From Psychrobacillus sp. NEAU-3TGS (GTDB taxonomy: Bacteria > Bacillota > Bacilli > Bacillales_A > Planococcaceae), in contig NZ_JAPNOZ010000004.1 in assembly GCF_029955155.1 (NCBI RefSeq), forward strand, positions 129,599-193,598: a DNA stretch of 64,000 bases, in the 5' to 3' direction. Within the stretch, counting starts at the first letter, position 1, and each line of letters starts with the position of its first letter. The notes beneath the pieces were generated by a model that ran no database searches, was not told where the DNA came from, and saw nothing but the letters and a program-made list of their open reading frames with translations. This document shows positions 8,506-16,182 of the stretch, one piece after another. The translations under genes and the position numbers were made by a program.

Positions 8506-9456
8506 TTAATCCGCACTCATTTGTTTTACAGCATGGAAAAATTGCTCAACAAACTTTTCTCTATTGATTGTATGCAATACCTTCACATTATGTGGAAGTC
8601 CAGTTTGTTGGGCATAATCTACAATTGTAGTTCCAGCGGTATATTTTCCTTCTAATTCAACTGCAACGTGACAGTTGTCCCCTTCAAAAAGCTCGGGTGT
8701 TAGTACATAAGACACTGCACACAAATCATGTAAGTGTATCTGGTTTTCAAAATTAGGTGCATGAAATGCAGTTTGCTTAGCTGAATGTATGTAAAAGCGA
8801 AGCATTTGACTAACTTTTGAAGCAAAGTCAGAGCCTATTGCTTCCATTTCATTTATCTCTTCTATTGTAACGTATGCTTTATGCGTCACATCCAAACCGC
8901 TCATGACAATTGGAATCCCTGAACGGAAGACAATATCTGCTGCATGTGGATCGACGTATACGTTAAATTCTGCAGTGGGAGACATATTTCCTCCAACAGC
9001 AGCCCCACCCATGTAGGAGATATACTTAATTTTCGATTTTACCTCTGGATGTGCTAATAGTAATGCACCGACATTTGTTAAAGGACCGGTTGCGATAAGT
9101 ATTATTTGTTCATCGCTAGATAATAGAGTTTCTTTCATGGCTTCAATTGCTGGGCGATTACTTACTTGAATAGTTGGTTCTGGAAATTCGACATTGCCAA
9201 GTCCATTCTCGCCATGCACTTTATCGGCAATTTCAAGCTTGCGGAAAAATGGTTTATCGAGACCTCTTGCAATTTCTATATTTTTTTTCATATAGCTGGT
9301 AAAGGTAAGTGCATTGTGAATCGTTTTTTCTTGTGTTTGGTTGCCTGGCTCTGTTGTGATTAGTTTAATATCTAGTTCCGGATGTGCAAAAGCAAGCGTT
9401 AATGCCATTACGTCATCTATTCCTGGATCACAATCAATAATTACTGGTATTGTCAT
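8506..9456 (-). CDS. Inosine/uridine-preferring nucleoside hydrolase (copy 1)
   Basis: A 316-residue nucleoside hydrolase with the calcium-binding DCDPGIDDVMAL motif at the N-terminus, ATGPLTNVG in the middle, and the MSGLDVTHKA segment. It cleaves the N-glycosidic bond of ribonucleosides in the cytoplasm, giving base plus ribose, which the adjoining ribokinase would phosphorylate. The start is ATG 9456 behind GAGGTG. Directly upstream lies a 20-codon fossil of a LacI regulator, so this copy has lost its own repressor while the paralogue at 22.6-23.6 kb keeps one. Base specificity cannot be read from the sequence alone. Confidence 0.92.
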   Translation of the reverse strand: MTIPVIIDCDPGIDDVMALTLAFAHPELDIKLITTEPGNQTQEKTIHNALTFTSYMKKNIEIARGLDKPFFRKLEIADKVHGENGLGNVEFPEPTIQVSNRPAIEAMKETLLSSDEQIILIATGPLTNVGALLLAHPEVKSKIKYISYMGGAAVGGNMSPTAEFNVYVDPHAADIVFRSGIPIVMSGLDVTHKAYVTIEEINEMEAIGSDFASKVSQMLRFYIHSAKQTAFHAPNFENQIHLHDLCAVSYVLTPELFEGDNCHVAVELEGKYTAGTTIVDYAQQTGLPHNVKVLHTINREKFVEQFFHAVKQMSAD

Positions 9457-9469
9457 TTATCTACACCTC

Positions 9470-9532
9470 TTATTTAAAATGTTCCATGCTTTCACTGATT
9501 ATAGTATGTTTAAAGACTACTTCTTCAGAAAA
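9470..9532 (-). pseudogene. C-terminal remnant of a LacI-family regulator
   Basis: Read on the minus strand, this stretch encodes FSEEVVFKHTIISES plus five more residues and a stop. The intact LacI regulator at 23567-24571 ends with ISEGVIFEPTLIIRES plus a similar tail and stop. In both places the stop is followed within a few bases by a nucleoside hydrolase gene. The rest of the regulator is missing: about 50 bases upstream the sequence already resembles the regulator's promoter region. I conclude that an internal deletion removed almost the whole gene. Confidence 0.75.
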
Positions 9533-9586
9533 TGTGCAATTTAGGTACAACTACAGAATCAATTACTAACCTAAATATTTAGAGTA

Positions 9587-9602
9587 TTGCAGGCGATTAC
9601 GT
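9587..9602. promoter_or_regulatory. Degenerate cre-like site upstream of nucleoside module 1
   Basis: TTGCAGGCGATTACGT corresponds in position and flanks (TATTGCA..., ...TTTGTCAATT) to the cre site at 24644-24659 of the intact module, but has two departures from the CcpA consensus. It may be a decayed operator. Confidence 0.4.
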
Positions 9603-9641
9603 TTGTCAATTTATTTTCTGGTATTTTACAACCATAAAGAA

Positions 9642-9677
9642 GAACAGACCAATTCATTAAGAATTGGTCTTCTTTTT
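9642..9677. terminator. Orphan terminator-like hairpin between divergent genes
   Basis: AAGAAGA-GACCAATTC pairs with GAATTGGTCTTCTT and is followed by T residues on the plus strand. The flanking genes point away from each other, so no present gene obviously needs it. It probably belonged to a gene that has since been lost. Confidence 0.6.
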
Positions 9678-9910
9678 ATAGCTGAACATTGGAATAGATA
9701 GTTTGTTCATATGGAAAGTAAGAGTGAGGAATCCATCTGAAGTTCGCAACTACAAATACTACGCCAAAAGCTGAATTCTATATTACTAATAAAAATTTAC
9801 AAAATATTTACTTGACGTATTACTGACATATTCATTAGTTAAAGTATGTTTATCAGCAAGTTAGTTGATCTTTTTCAAAGCGTTTCAAATCTAATAAAAG
9901 GAGTGTATTC

Positions 9911-10612
9911 ATGCCTATTCATACATCATTTAATCCGAATGGTAGACAAGAACTGAAATATGGCATCACATATATAGATTATATGTTATTAAAAAATAGA
10001 CTGAAATATGTGATGAGTTTAGATACCCATTCTGGTCCAACAGGAAAATATTTAATTCGTTCGTGTTATTTTGATAACTTTGAAAACAAAGTAATGAACG
10101 AGAAAAAGGAAGGTTATTTAACTAGAGATAAATATCGTGTTCGTATTTATGGAAAAAGTGATGGGATTATTAATCTTGAACGGAAAAGTAAGCGTAATAA
10201 TCTAACTTTTAAATCTAAGTGCAATATGACGAGGTCAGAATTTGAAAAAATTCGTATCGGTGATATTCAGTGGATGGAAAAAGATAATCGCCCGTTAATT
10301 TGTGATTTGTACTCAGAAATGACTAGAAACTTAATTAAACCTATGGCAGTAGTAGATTACGAAAGAGAGGCTTACGTTTATTTATACGGAAATGTAAGAG
10401 TGACGTTTGATAGTAAAGTGCAAACAAGCATACGGAATACGGATATGTTCAATAAGCATTTACCGATGGTAGACGTACTTGATCCGACAGAGGTCATTTT
10501 AGAAGTAAAGTTTGACGAGTACTTACCGGATGTTGTGAAAATGATGCTTCAAGGTATTAATACGAAACATGAGGCTTATTCCAAATATCAGTTAAGTCGT
10601 ATGTATATATAA
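9911..10612 (+). CDS. VTC-domain (polyphosphate polymerase-like) protein
   Basis: A 233-residue protein of the VTC/CYTH-like tunnel fold. It shows R-x-E-x-K-Y near the start (RQELKYGI), basic strands such as KYRVRIYG and INLERKSKR, and an acidic strand VILEVKFDEYLP near the C-terminus. These alternating basic and acidic strands line the triphosphate tunnel in yeast Vtc4, which makes polyphosphate from ATP. It is the first gene of an operon with a DUF4956 membrane protein and a large lipoprotein, a pairing seen in many Firmicutes without a settled function. Polyphosphate synthesis is the family activity; it is not proven for this bacterial subgroup. The ribosome site is AAAGGAG. Confidence 0.85.
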   Translation: MPIHTSFNPNGRQELKYGITYIDYMLLKNRLKYVMSLDTHSGPTGKYLIRSCYFDNFENKVMNEKKEGYLTRDKYRVRIYGKSDGIINLERKSKRNNLTFKSKCNMTRSEFEKIRIGDIQWMEKDNRPLICDLYSEMTRNLIKPMAVVDYEREAYVYLYGNVRVTFDSKVQTSIRNTDMFNKHLPMVDVLDPTEVILEVKFDEYLPDVVKMMLQGINTKHEAYSKYQLSRMYI

Positions 10613-10674
10613 GGTAAATAATCAATCAGTTGGGGTTCTTCATCCCTAGCGAGATAAAATTAGGAGGAAATAAA

Positions 10675-11361
10675 ATGGCAACTTCAACAACTTTTACAGA
10701 TATTTTCAAATCAAGCTTTATAGAAAAAACAACTACCTTTTCATTAACTGATTCACTAATAGGTCTGATTTCAGCATTTCTATTGGGGATAGTTATTTAT
10801 TTAGTTTATAAGAAAACATTTAATGGAGTAATTTACTCCCATACATTCAACATCTCACTGATGATTATGACAATGGCAACATCGCTAGTCATCATGGGTA
10901 TCAGTCAAAATGTTCTATTATCACTTGGTATGGTCGGAGCGTTATCTATCGTTCGTTTCCGTACGCCGATTAAGGATCCAATGGATTTAGTCTACTTGTT
11001 TTGGTCGATAATTGTAGGGATTTTATGTGGTGCAGGTTTTATTCTGCTTGGAATTGTCGGCACAATCTTGATTAGTTTGGTTATTATCCTATTTGCAAAT
11101 AAAATTGTAGTGGAAAATCCATATTTATTAGTTGTGAAATTTGCTAATGGTGAAGCAGCAGATTCTATTGATCAACTATTAAAAAATTCAACGAAGAAAT
11201 ATGCATTAAAATCAAAATCTCATATTTTAGAATATGAAACGGAAGTAACGTATGAAATACGTGTGAAAGAAAATGATACAAAAGTAGTTTCCGATATTTC
11301 ACAAGTAAAAGGTGTTTCTTCAGCAGTAATGCTAAGCTACGATGGTAATTTTACAGCATAG
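10675..11361 (+). CDS. DUF4956 membrane protein
   Basis: A 228-residue protein with four predicted membrane helices in residues 20-150 and a soluble C-terminal domain of about 80 residues. The conserved core SLGMVGALSIVRFRTPIKDP lies between helices and is the hallmark of DUF4956. The start is ATG 10675 behind AGGAGGAAATAAA; an upstream in-frame ATG lacks a site. It follows the VTC gene by 62 bases. The arrangement suggests it is the membrane partner of the VTC enzyme, possibly a polymer export channel or anchor. That role is inference. Confidence 0.85.
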   Translation: MATSTTFTDIFKSSFIEKTTTFSLTDSLIGLISAFLLGIVIYLVYKKTFNGVIYSHTFNISLMIMTMATSLVIMGISQNVLLSLGMVGALSIVRFRTPIKDPMDLVYLFWSIIVGILCGAGFILLGIVGTILISLVIILFANKIVVENPYLLVVKFANGEAADSIDQLLKNSTKKYALKSKSHILEYETEVTYEIRVKENDTKVVSDISQVKGVSSAVMLSYDGNFTA

Positions 11362-11364
11362 TTG

Positions 11365-11402
11365 AAAACAAAGGTCTGTAAAATTACAGGCCTTTGTTTT
11401 AT
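11365..11402 (+). terminator. Intra-operon hairpin terminator/attenuator
   Basis: AAAACAAAGG-CTGTAA pairs with TTACAG-CCTTTGTTTT immediately after the DUF4956 stop and only about 15 bases before the lipoprotein start. It should reduce read-through, giving less lipoprotein mRNA than upstream mRNA, or protect the 3' end of the upstream message. Confidence 0.75.
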
Positions 11403-11415
11403 AGGAGGTAATAGG

Positions 11416-13680
11416 ATGAAGAAAAAAATAGCACTACCGTTAATATTATCGGTAGTTTTGATTGCAAGCGGATGTAATGAAAAGAGGAATACAGAGAAAT
11501 CTGTGGATACGGAAGCACTAATTTCCCAATATGTAGATTATGATACAGAAGATTACTACACTGCCTGGGAAGATGATATATTTACCAAAATAACTTTAAA
11601 TAATGAGGCAACAACATTTGACGGCTCTGGTGGCGTTATTATAAATGGGCAAAATGTAGAGATTCATACATCTGGTACTTATGTATTAGAAGGAACCCTC
11701 TCTGATGGTCAAATTAAGGTTAATACAGAGGATACTGGAAATGTACGCTTAATATTAAATGGTGTAGAGATTACTTCATCTACTAATGCAACAATTGATA
11801 TCGAGCAATCTGATAAAACGATTATCTCACTTGAAAAAGGTACAGAAAATAATTTAACGGATGCAACATCCTATGTTTATGAAGATGAAGCAAATACAGA
11901 AGTCGGGGCGGCTATTTTTAGTAAGGATGATTTAGTCATCAATGGTACTGGTACATTGACGGTTAATGGTCAATACAAAGATGGAATAACGAGCCGTGAT
12001 GATTTGATTATTACAGGTGGTACTATTAATGTAACTGCAGTCGATGATGGTGTTATCGGTCGCGATGTATTTGCAATGTCTAATGCTACGGTTAATATAA
12101 CTGCAGATGGCGATGGTGTAAAATCATCCAATGATGAGGATGAAGGTCGAGGAAATGTAGTTCTCGAAAGTGGTTATTTAACAGTGGTAGCACAGGGTGA
12201 CGGTATACAAGCCGAAAAGGAAATTATAGTAATCGATGGGGAGTATTCCATTAAAACAGGTGATGGAAGTCCAGAGGTTGTGTCTTCATCAGAATCAGGC
12301 ATGGGAATGGGCGGTGGCCCAGGTGCAGGAGCGATGCCAGAAATGGGGATGGATTTCAGTTCAATGACAGATGACGAAGTAGAGGCATTTGTTGAGAATA
12401 TGGAAAGTATGAATCTCCCGATTGATATTTCAACTGAAATTGAAGGCATGACAACAGAGGAAATTCGAGCGTATTTAACAACGACTTTAGAATCTATGAG
12501 GCCTCCAGGCGGTGGTGGAATGGATCGGCAAAACTCAGGGGGTAGTGAATTACCTGAAGATGGACAACTTCCTGATGAAAGTGCTGAACAAAATACTCCA
12601 CCAGAAAGAAATTCAGAAGATAATAACACCAGTACTTCGAGTGTTGATACTACCAGTCAAAAGGGAATAAAAGCAGGAACAAATTTAAATATTGTAGGTG
12701 GTTCAATCACAGTTGATACAGTGGAGGATGCACTGCATAGTAATGGAGATTTAACCATTCGAGGTGGAGAAGAAAATCTTTCAACGGGTGATGATGCTAT
12801 ACATGCAGACGGTAAGGTATTTATTGCTGGTGGTGATATTACAATATTAAAAAGCCTAGAGGGTATAGAAGGTACTAATATTGAGATTTCGGATGGTTCC
12901 ATTCATCTTAAGGCAGCAGATGATGGTGTCAATGTAAATGGTGGTAGTAGTATGAATGAGATGTTTGGGGCTTTTGATCGAACCTCCACTACAACAGAGA
13001 CTGAGGAAATAGAAGAAGATGACTCTTCAATAGAGAATGGCCAGCTTACGATTTCTGGAGGATATCTATACGTCGATGCAGATGGTGATGGATTAGATTC
13101 TAATACAAATATTACGATGACGGGTGGAACCGCTATCGTTTATGGTCCAACCGAGAATATGAATGGGACATTAGATTATGATGGAACATTTTTAATGCAA
13201 GGCGGAACATTAATAGCTTCTGGTAGTGCAGGAATGCCGTTAGGTGTATCTGATGGATCAACACAAAATACGATTATGATGACATTCGATGAGTCACTTA
13301 AAGCAAACACACCTGTTACTGTAACAAACAGTAATGGTGAACCGATTATCACGGTCGCACCTGAAAAAAATTATCAAATGATCGTAATTAGTTCTCCAGA
13401 CTTAGAGCTAAATGAAGAAACAACTTTAAGTCACGGGGGTACTATAACAGGTGAAATTATTGATGGGGTCTATACAAACGCCACTACCACAGATCCAACA
13501 GGTAGTGTGACCTATTCTCCTACAACAGTCATGACTTATTTAAATAGTAGTGGAGTGACAGAAGAAGGCTCTTCTACGATGGGCGGTGGAATGAGAGGTA
13601 ATATGCAAGGTGGAGGGGGTTTTGGTAGAGGCCAAGAGCGACAACAACCTGACAAAACGGAGGATGCTACAAATGAGTAG
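11416..13680 (+). CDS. Large carbohydrate-binding beta-helix lipoprotein (Cthe_2159-like)
   Basis: A 754-residue exported protein with a lysine-rich start, a hydrophobic segment and a lipobox LIASGC, so it should be lipid-anchored outside the membrane. The body is made of short repeats such as GTINVTAVDDGVIGRD, YVDADGDGLDSN and AADDGVNVNGG, typical of a right-handed parallel beta-helix with calcium-binding Asp turns, as in the Cthe_2159 polygalacturonate-binding family. It is interrupted near residues 295-410 by a Met/Gly/Pro-rich then acidic low-complexity stretch, and it ends in a second Met/Gly-rich tail. The start is ATG 11416 behind ATAGGAGG. Operon context with VTC and DUF4956 suggests it binds or organises a surface polymer; this is inference. 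Confidence 0.85.
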   Translation: MKKKIALPLILSVVLIASGCNEKRNTEKSVDTEALISQYVDYDTEDYYTAWEDDIFTKITLNNEATTFDGSGGVIINGQNVEIHTSGTYVLEGTLSDGQIKVNTEDTGNVRLILNGVEITSSTNATIDIEQSDKTIISLEKGTENNLTDATSYVYEDEANTEVGAAIFSKDDLVINGTGTLTVNGQYKDGITSRDDLIITGGTINVTAVDDGVIGRDVFAMSNATVNITADGDGVKSSNDEDEGRGNVVLESGYLTVVAQGDGIQAEKEIIVIDGEYSIKTGDGSPEVVSSSESGMGMGGGPGAGAMPEMGMDFSSMTDDEVEAFVENMESMNLPIDISTEIEGMTTEEIRAYLTTTLESMRPPGGGGMDRQNSGGSELPEDGQLPDESAEQNTPPERNSEDNNTSTSSVDTTSQKGIKAGTNLNIVGGSITVDTVEDALHSNGDLTIRGGEENLSTGDDAIHADGKVFIAGGDITILKSLEGIEGTNIEISDGSIHLKAADDGVNVNGGSSMNEMFGAFDRTSTTTETEEIEEDDSSIENGQLTISGGYLYVDADGDGLDSNTNITMTGGTAIVYGPTENMNGTLDYDGTFLMQGGTLIASGSAGMPLGVSDGSTQNTIMMTFDESLKANTPVTVTNSNGEPIITVAPEKNYQMIVISSPDLELNEETTLSHGGTITGEIIDGVYTNATTTDPTGSVTYSPTTVMTYLNSSGVTEEGSSTMGGGMRGNMQGGGGFGRGQERQQPDKTEDATNE

Positions 13681-13736
13681 TTCAATGTAGGCTCAATTAT
13701 GTAGATATAACGAAGTATACGAATGACTTCATGAGA

Positions 13737-13784
13737 AAACAGCCTTCCAAGTCGAAAACTTCGATTTGGGGGCTTTTCTTTTTA
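13737..13784 (+). terminator. Terminator ending the VTC-lipoprotein operon
   Basis: AGCCTTCCAA-TCGAA pairs with TTCGA-TTGGGGGCT and is followed by TTTTCTTTTT. It separates the lipoprotein gene from the response regulator. Confidence 0.8.
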
Positions 13785-13917
13785 AGCTGCCAACATACGG
13801 AATTCAATGTATGTAAATCATTTAATTTGGTGAGATTCCGGCCGACATTTCTCTGACTTAAATAGGTGGTATAATGTAAGAAATTTAGAAACTCTCAGGT
13901 AAGGGTGTGCTAGGCGG

Positions 13918-14598
13918 ATGAAAAAAATATTAATAGTCGAAGATGAGTTTGCCATTAGCCAAGTACTGAAAGCGTATTTAACGAAACAAAATTATGAAGT
14001 AGTACAGTGCTACACTGGGGGAGAAGCAATAGAGGTATTTGAAAAGGAATGTCCTGATCTAGTATTGTTAGATATAATGCTTCCTGGGAAAAACGGCTGG
14101 GTTATTTTAAAAGAAATTCGTTCTCTAGGGAGTTGCCCAGTTATTATGTTAACTGCATTAGGAGATGTTAACTATCGCCTAGAAGGCTTTGGCGAAGGTG
14201 CAGATGATTATATTACAAAACCATTTATTGCTGATGAAGTTGTCGCAAGAGTAAAGGCGGTATTGCGAAGGGTATCTAGTGAAGAACCATCAACTATCAA
14301 CTTTGGTAAGCTTCATATAGATTTTATTGGTCATTCTGTATGGCTAGATGGAAAAGAAATATTTCTTACACCAAGGGATTTGTCAGTATTACTATTTTTG
14401 GCTAAGCAACCGAACCAAACATTTACTAGAGATCAGTTAATTGAACATATTTGGGGATGGGATTACGACGGAAGTGACCGAGCAGTTGATTTATCTATAA
14501 AGCGTCTGAGAAAAGCACTCGCTGATTGGTCGGAAGATGAAGGCGAGATTAGAACATTACGAGGATTGGGGTATCAATTCAATGTTAGACAAAAATAA
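13918..14598 (+). CDS. OmpR/PhoB-family response regulator
   Basis: A 226-residue two-domain regulator. The receiver domain has the acidic pocket (VEDE at residues 7-10), phospho-acceptor Asp52 in LLDIMLP, Thr in MLTALG and Lys in YITKPF. The C-terminal winged helix contains LTPRDLSVLLFLAK, the transactivation loop and the recognition-helix region DRAVDLSIKRLRKAL. The partner kinase overlaps its 3' end. It sits directly after the VTC/DUF4956/lipoprotein operon, which suggests that those genes are its targets or that it senses a related surface signal. A -10-like TATAAT lies at 13870-13875. Confidence 0.93.
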   Translation: MKKILIVEDEFAISQVLKAYLTKQNYEVVQCYTGGEAIEVFEKECPDLVLLDIMLPGKNGWVILKEIRSLGSCPVIMLTALGDVNYRLEGFGEGADDYITKPFIADEVVARVKAVLRRVSSEEPSTINFGKLHIDFIGHSVWLDGKEIFLTPRDLSVLLFLAKQPNQTFTRDQLIEHIWGWDYDGSDRAVDLSIKRLRKALADWSEDEGEIRTLRGLGYQFNVRQK

Positions 14599-15994
14599 GA
14601 GAGTGACTCTGTTGTCGTATTGGACAAGTAGATATTTATTAACATTAATAATAGGATTGTTAATAATCTCTTTTATTTCAGCACTATGGATACGACATAC
14701 GACACTCGAAAATCGTTTAGAAATGATGGAGTTTATGGCAGAAGAGATGGTGAATCGGATTACTGATGTAAGTATGCCTGGAATTCCTCCAAATGAAAGA
14801 GTGCCAGATTTTGCTGAAGATCGGTTTAGGATGCAAAATATTAACCCATCCATGTACATAGTCAATACGGATGGAGAAGTAATATCAAGTAATTTTCCAT
14901 TAAAACAAGGGGAGCAAAGGACATTTAGTCAATTAATAAGTGGAAAAGATGAAATTGAAACATTTATTTCTCCCGAAAACAATAAAAAATATTATTCGGT
15001 AAAAAGGAAAATTGAGATAGATGATGAGCTTGTTGGCTGGATATTGATGGTTGAGTCAAAAGAAAAATTAACGATGGTTAAACAAGAGTATGGCCAGCTA
15101 GCTATATTGATAGTTGGACTTGCATTGCTTGGCTGGTGGGCTATATATTTTCTGTCGAGGAGATTAGCGCATCCGATAAAACAAGTAGCAGAAGCAGCTA
15201 AGCAAGTGCAAAGTGGTAACTATGAAATCAATTTATCGGACCATATTAAGGAAAAAGAAGTATACGAGCTTGTTTCTTCATTTAAACAAATGGCAGGACG
15301 GTTAGAGCAATTAGAAAAAACAAGAACTGAATTATTAGCAGGTGTGACACATGAACTAAAAACGCCAGTAACGTCGATTAGTGGATTATTGCAAGCGGTA
15401 AATGATGATGTCGTCACTGGACAAGAAGCAGAAGAGTTTATTCGAATGGCGCTTGTTGAAACGACCAAGATGAAAACAATGGTCGGTGATTTACTAGCGT
15501 TCAATTCCTTTGCAGTAGGCGCGGTACCTGTGGAAATTTCTCGTCTAGATATTGATAACTTTATGAAAGAATTAACTACTCAGTGGAAAGCGATACAGGA
15601 GCAATCAAATGTAGTGGTGAACCTACAATTACTTCATAAAAAAGTAATGATTTCTGCTGATTTAGTTCGTTTACAACAAATCATGACCAATTTATTAACA
15701 AACGCAGAACAAGCAATATCCGGGATAGGTGAAATAACAATCTCGCTTTCTGAAAAAGGACAGTATGTATCTGTCCTCGTTAAAGATTCAGGATCAGGAA
15801 TACAAATTGGAGAGCAAGCTTTTATCTTCGAGCGGTTCTTTAGAGGAGAAAATAAAAAGTACGGTATTCGCGGGCTTGGTCTAGGATTGCCTCTGAGTAA
15901 AATGATGGCACAATCGATTAAAGGTGATTTACATTTAGTTGAAAGTACAGAAAAAGGCACATGCTTTGAATTGCTACTATTAAAAGAAGGCTAA
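14582..15994 (+). CDS. Membrane sensor histidine kinase
   Basis: A 470-residue sensor kinase. Helix 1 (about residues 17-36), an extracellular sensor region of about 135 residues, and helix 2 (about 172-191) are followed by a HAMP linker (SRRLAHPIKQVAEAAKQV). The dimerisation/phosphoacceptor helix has His257 in GVTHELKTPVTS, and the ATP-binding domain shows LLTNAEQAI (N box), DSGSGI (G1) and RGLGLGLPLSK (G2). The start chosen is ATG 14582, which overlaps the response regulator by 17 bases; a longer frame upstream would overlap by 62 bases. The extracellular region is unlike any sensor domain I recognise. Confidence 0.9.
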   Translation: MLDKNKRVTLLSYWTSRYLLTLIIGLLIISFISALWIRHTTLENRLEMMEFMAEEMVNRITDVSMPGIPPNERVPDFAEDRFRMQNINPSMYIVNTDGEVISSNFPLKQGEQRTFSQLISGKDEIETFISPENNKKYYSVKRKIEIDDELVGWILMVESKEKLTMVKQEYGQLAILIVGLALLGWWAIYFLSRRLAHPIKQVAEAAKQVQSGNYEINLSDHIKEKEVYELVSSFKQMAGRLEQLEKTRTELLAGVTHELKTPVTSISGLLQAVNDDVVTGQEAEEFIRMALVETTKMKTMVGDLLAFNSFAVGAVPVEISRLDIDNFMKELTTQWKAIQEQSNVVVNLQLLHKKVMISADLVRLQQIMTNLLTNAEQAISGIGEITISLSEKGQYVSVLVKDSGSGIQIGEQAFIFERFFRGENKKYGIRGLGLGLPLSKMMAQSIKGDLHLVESTEKGTCFELLLLKEG

Positions 15995-16015
15995 CGAGAT
16001 TCCGTAGCCTTCTTT
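15983..16015 (+). terminator. Terminator after the two-component system
   Basis: AAAGAAGGCTA (15983-15993) pairs perfectly with TAGCCTTCTTT (16005-16015). The 5' arm includes the stop codon region of the kinase gene. Confidence 0.85.
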
Positions 16016-16114
16016 CTTCATATTTACTTTTTTAATTTACATAATAATACATCAACCATTTAAAAAAACAAAACAGAAATCAGGAGAGAATAGTGCAAAA
16101 GGGGAGAAATATGG

Positions 16115-16142
16115 TATGATAAAATTAGTAACTGGTACTAAT
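16115..16142 (+). promoter_or_regulatory. fabI promoter -10 and FapR operator
   Basis: A -10-like TATGAT (16115-16120) is followed by ATTAGTAACTGGTACTAAT (16124-16142). This is a 19-base near-perfect inverted repeat matching the FapR box (TTAGTACCTnnTACTAA type). FapR represses fatty-acid synthesis genes until malonyl-CoA releases it. The placement just after the -10 fits repression at the fabI promoter. Confidence 0.85.
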
Positions 16143-16182
16143 AATAGGTATAGTATATTAGCATAATAAAATGGAGGTTCAT

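Noticed and set aside
12174-12902. Antisense open frames rich in Ser and Pro opposite the lipoprotein gene
   Set aside because: They mirror the Met/Gly-rich repetitive coding strand and have no start signals.
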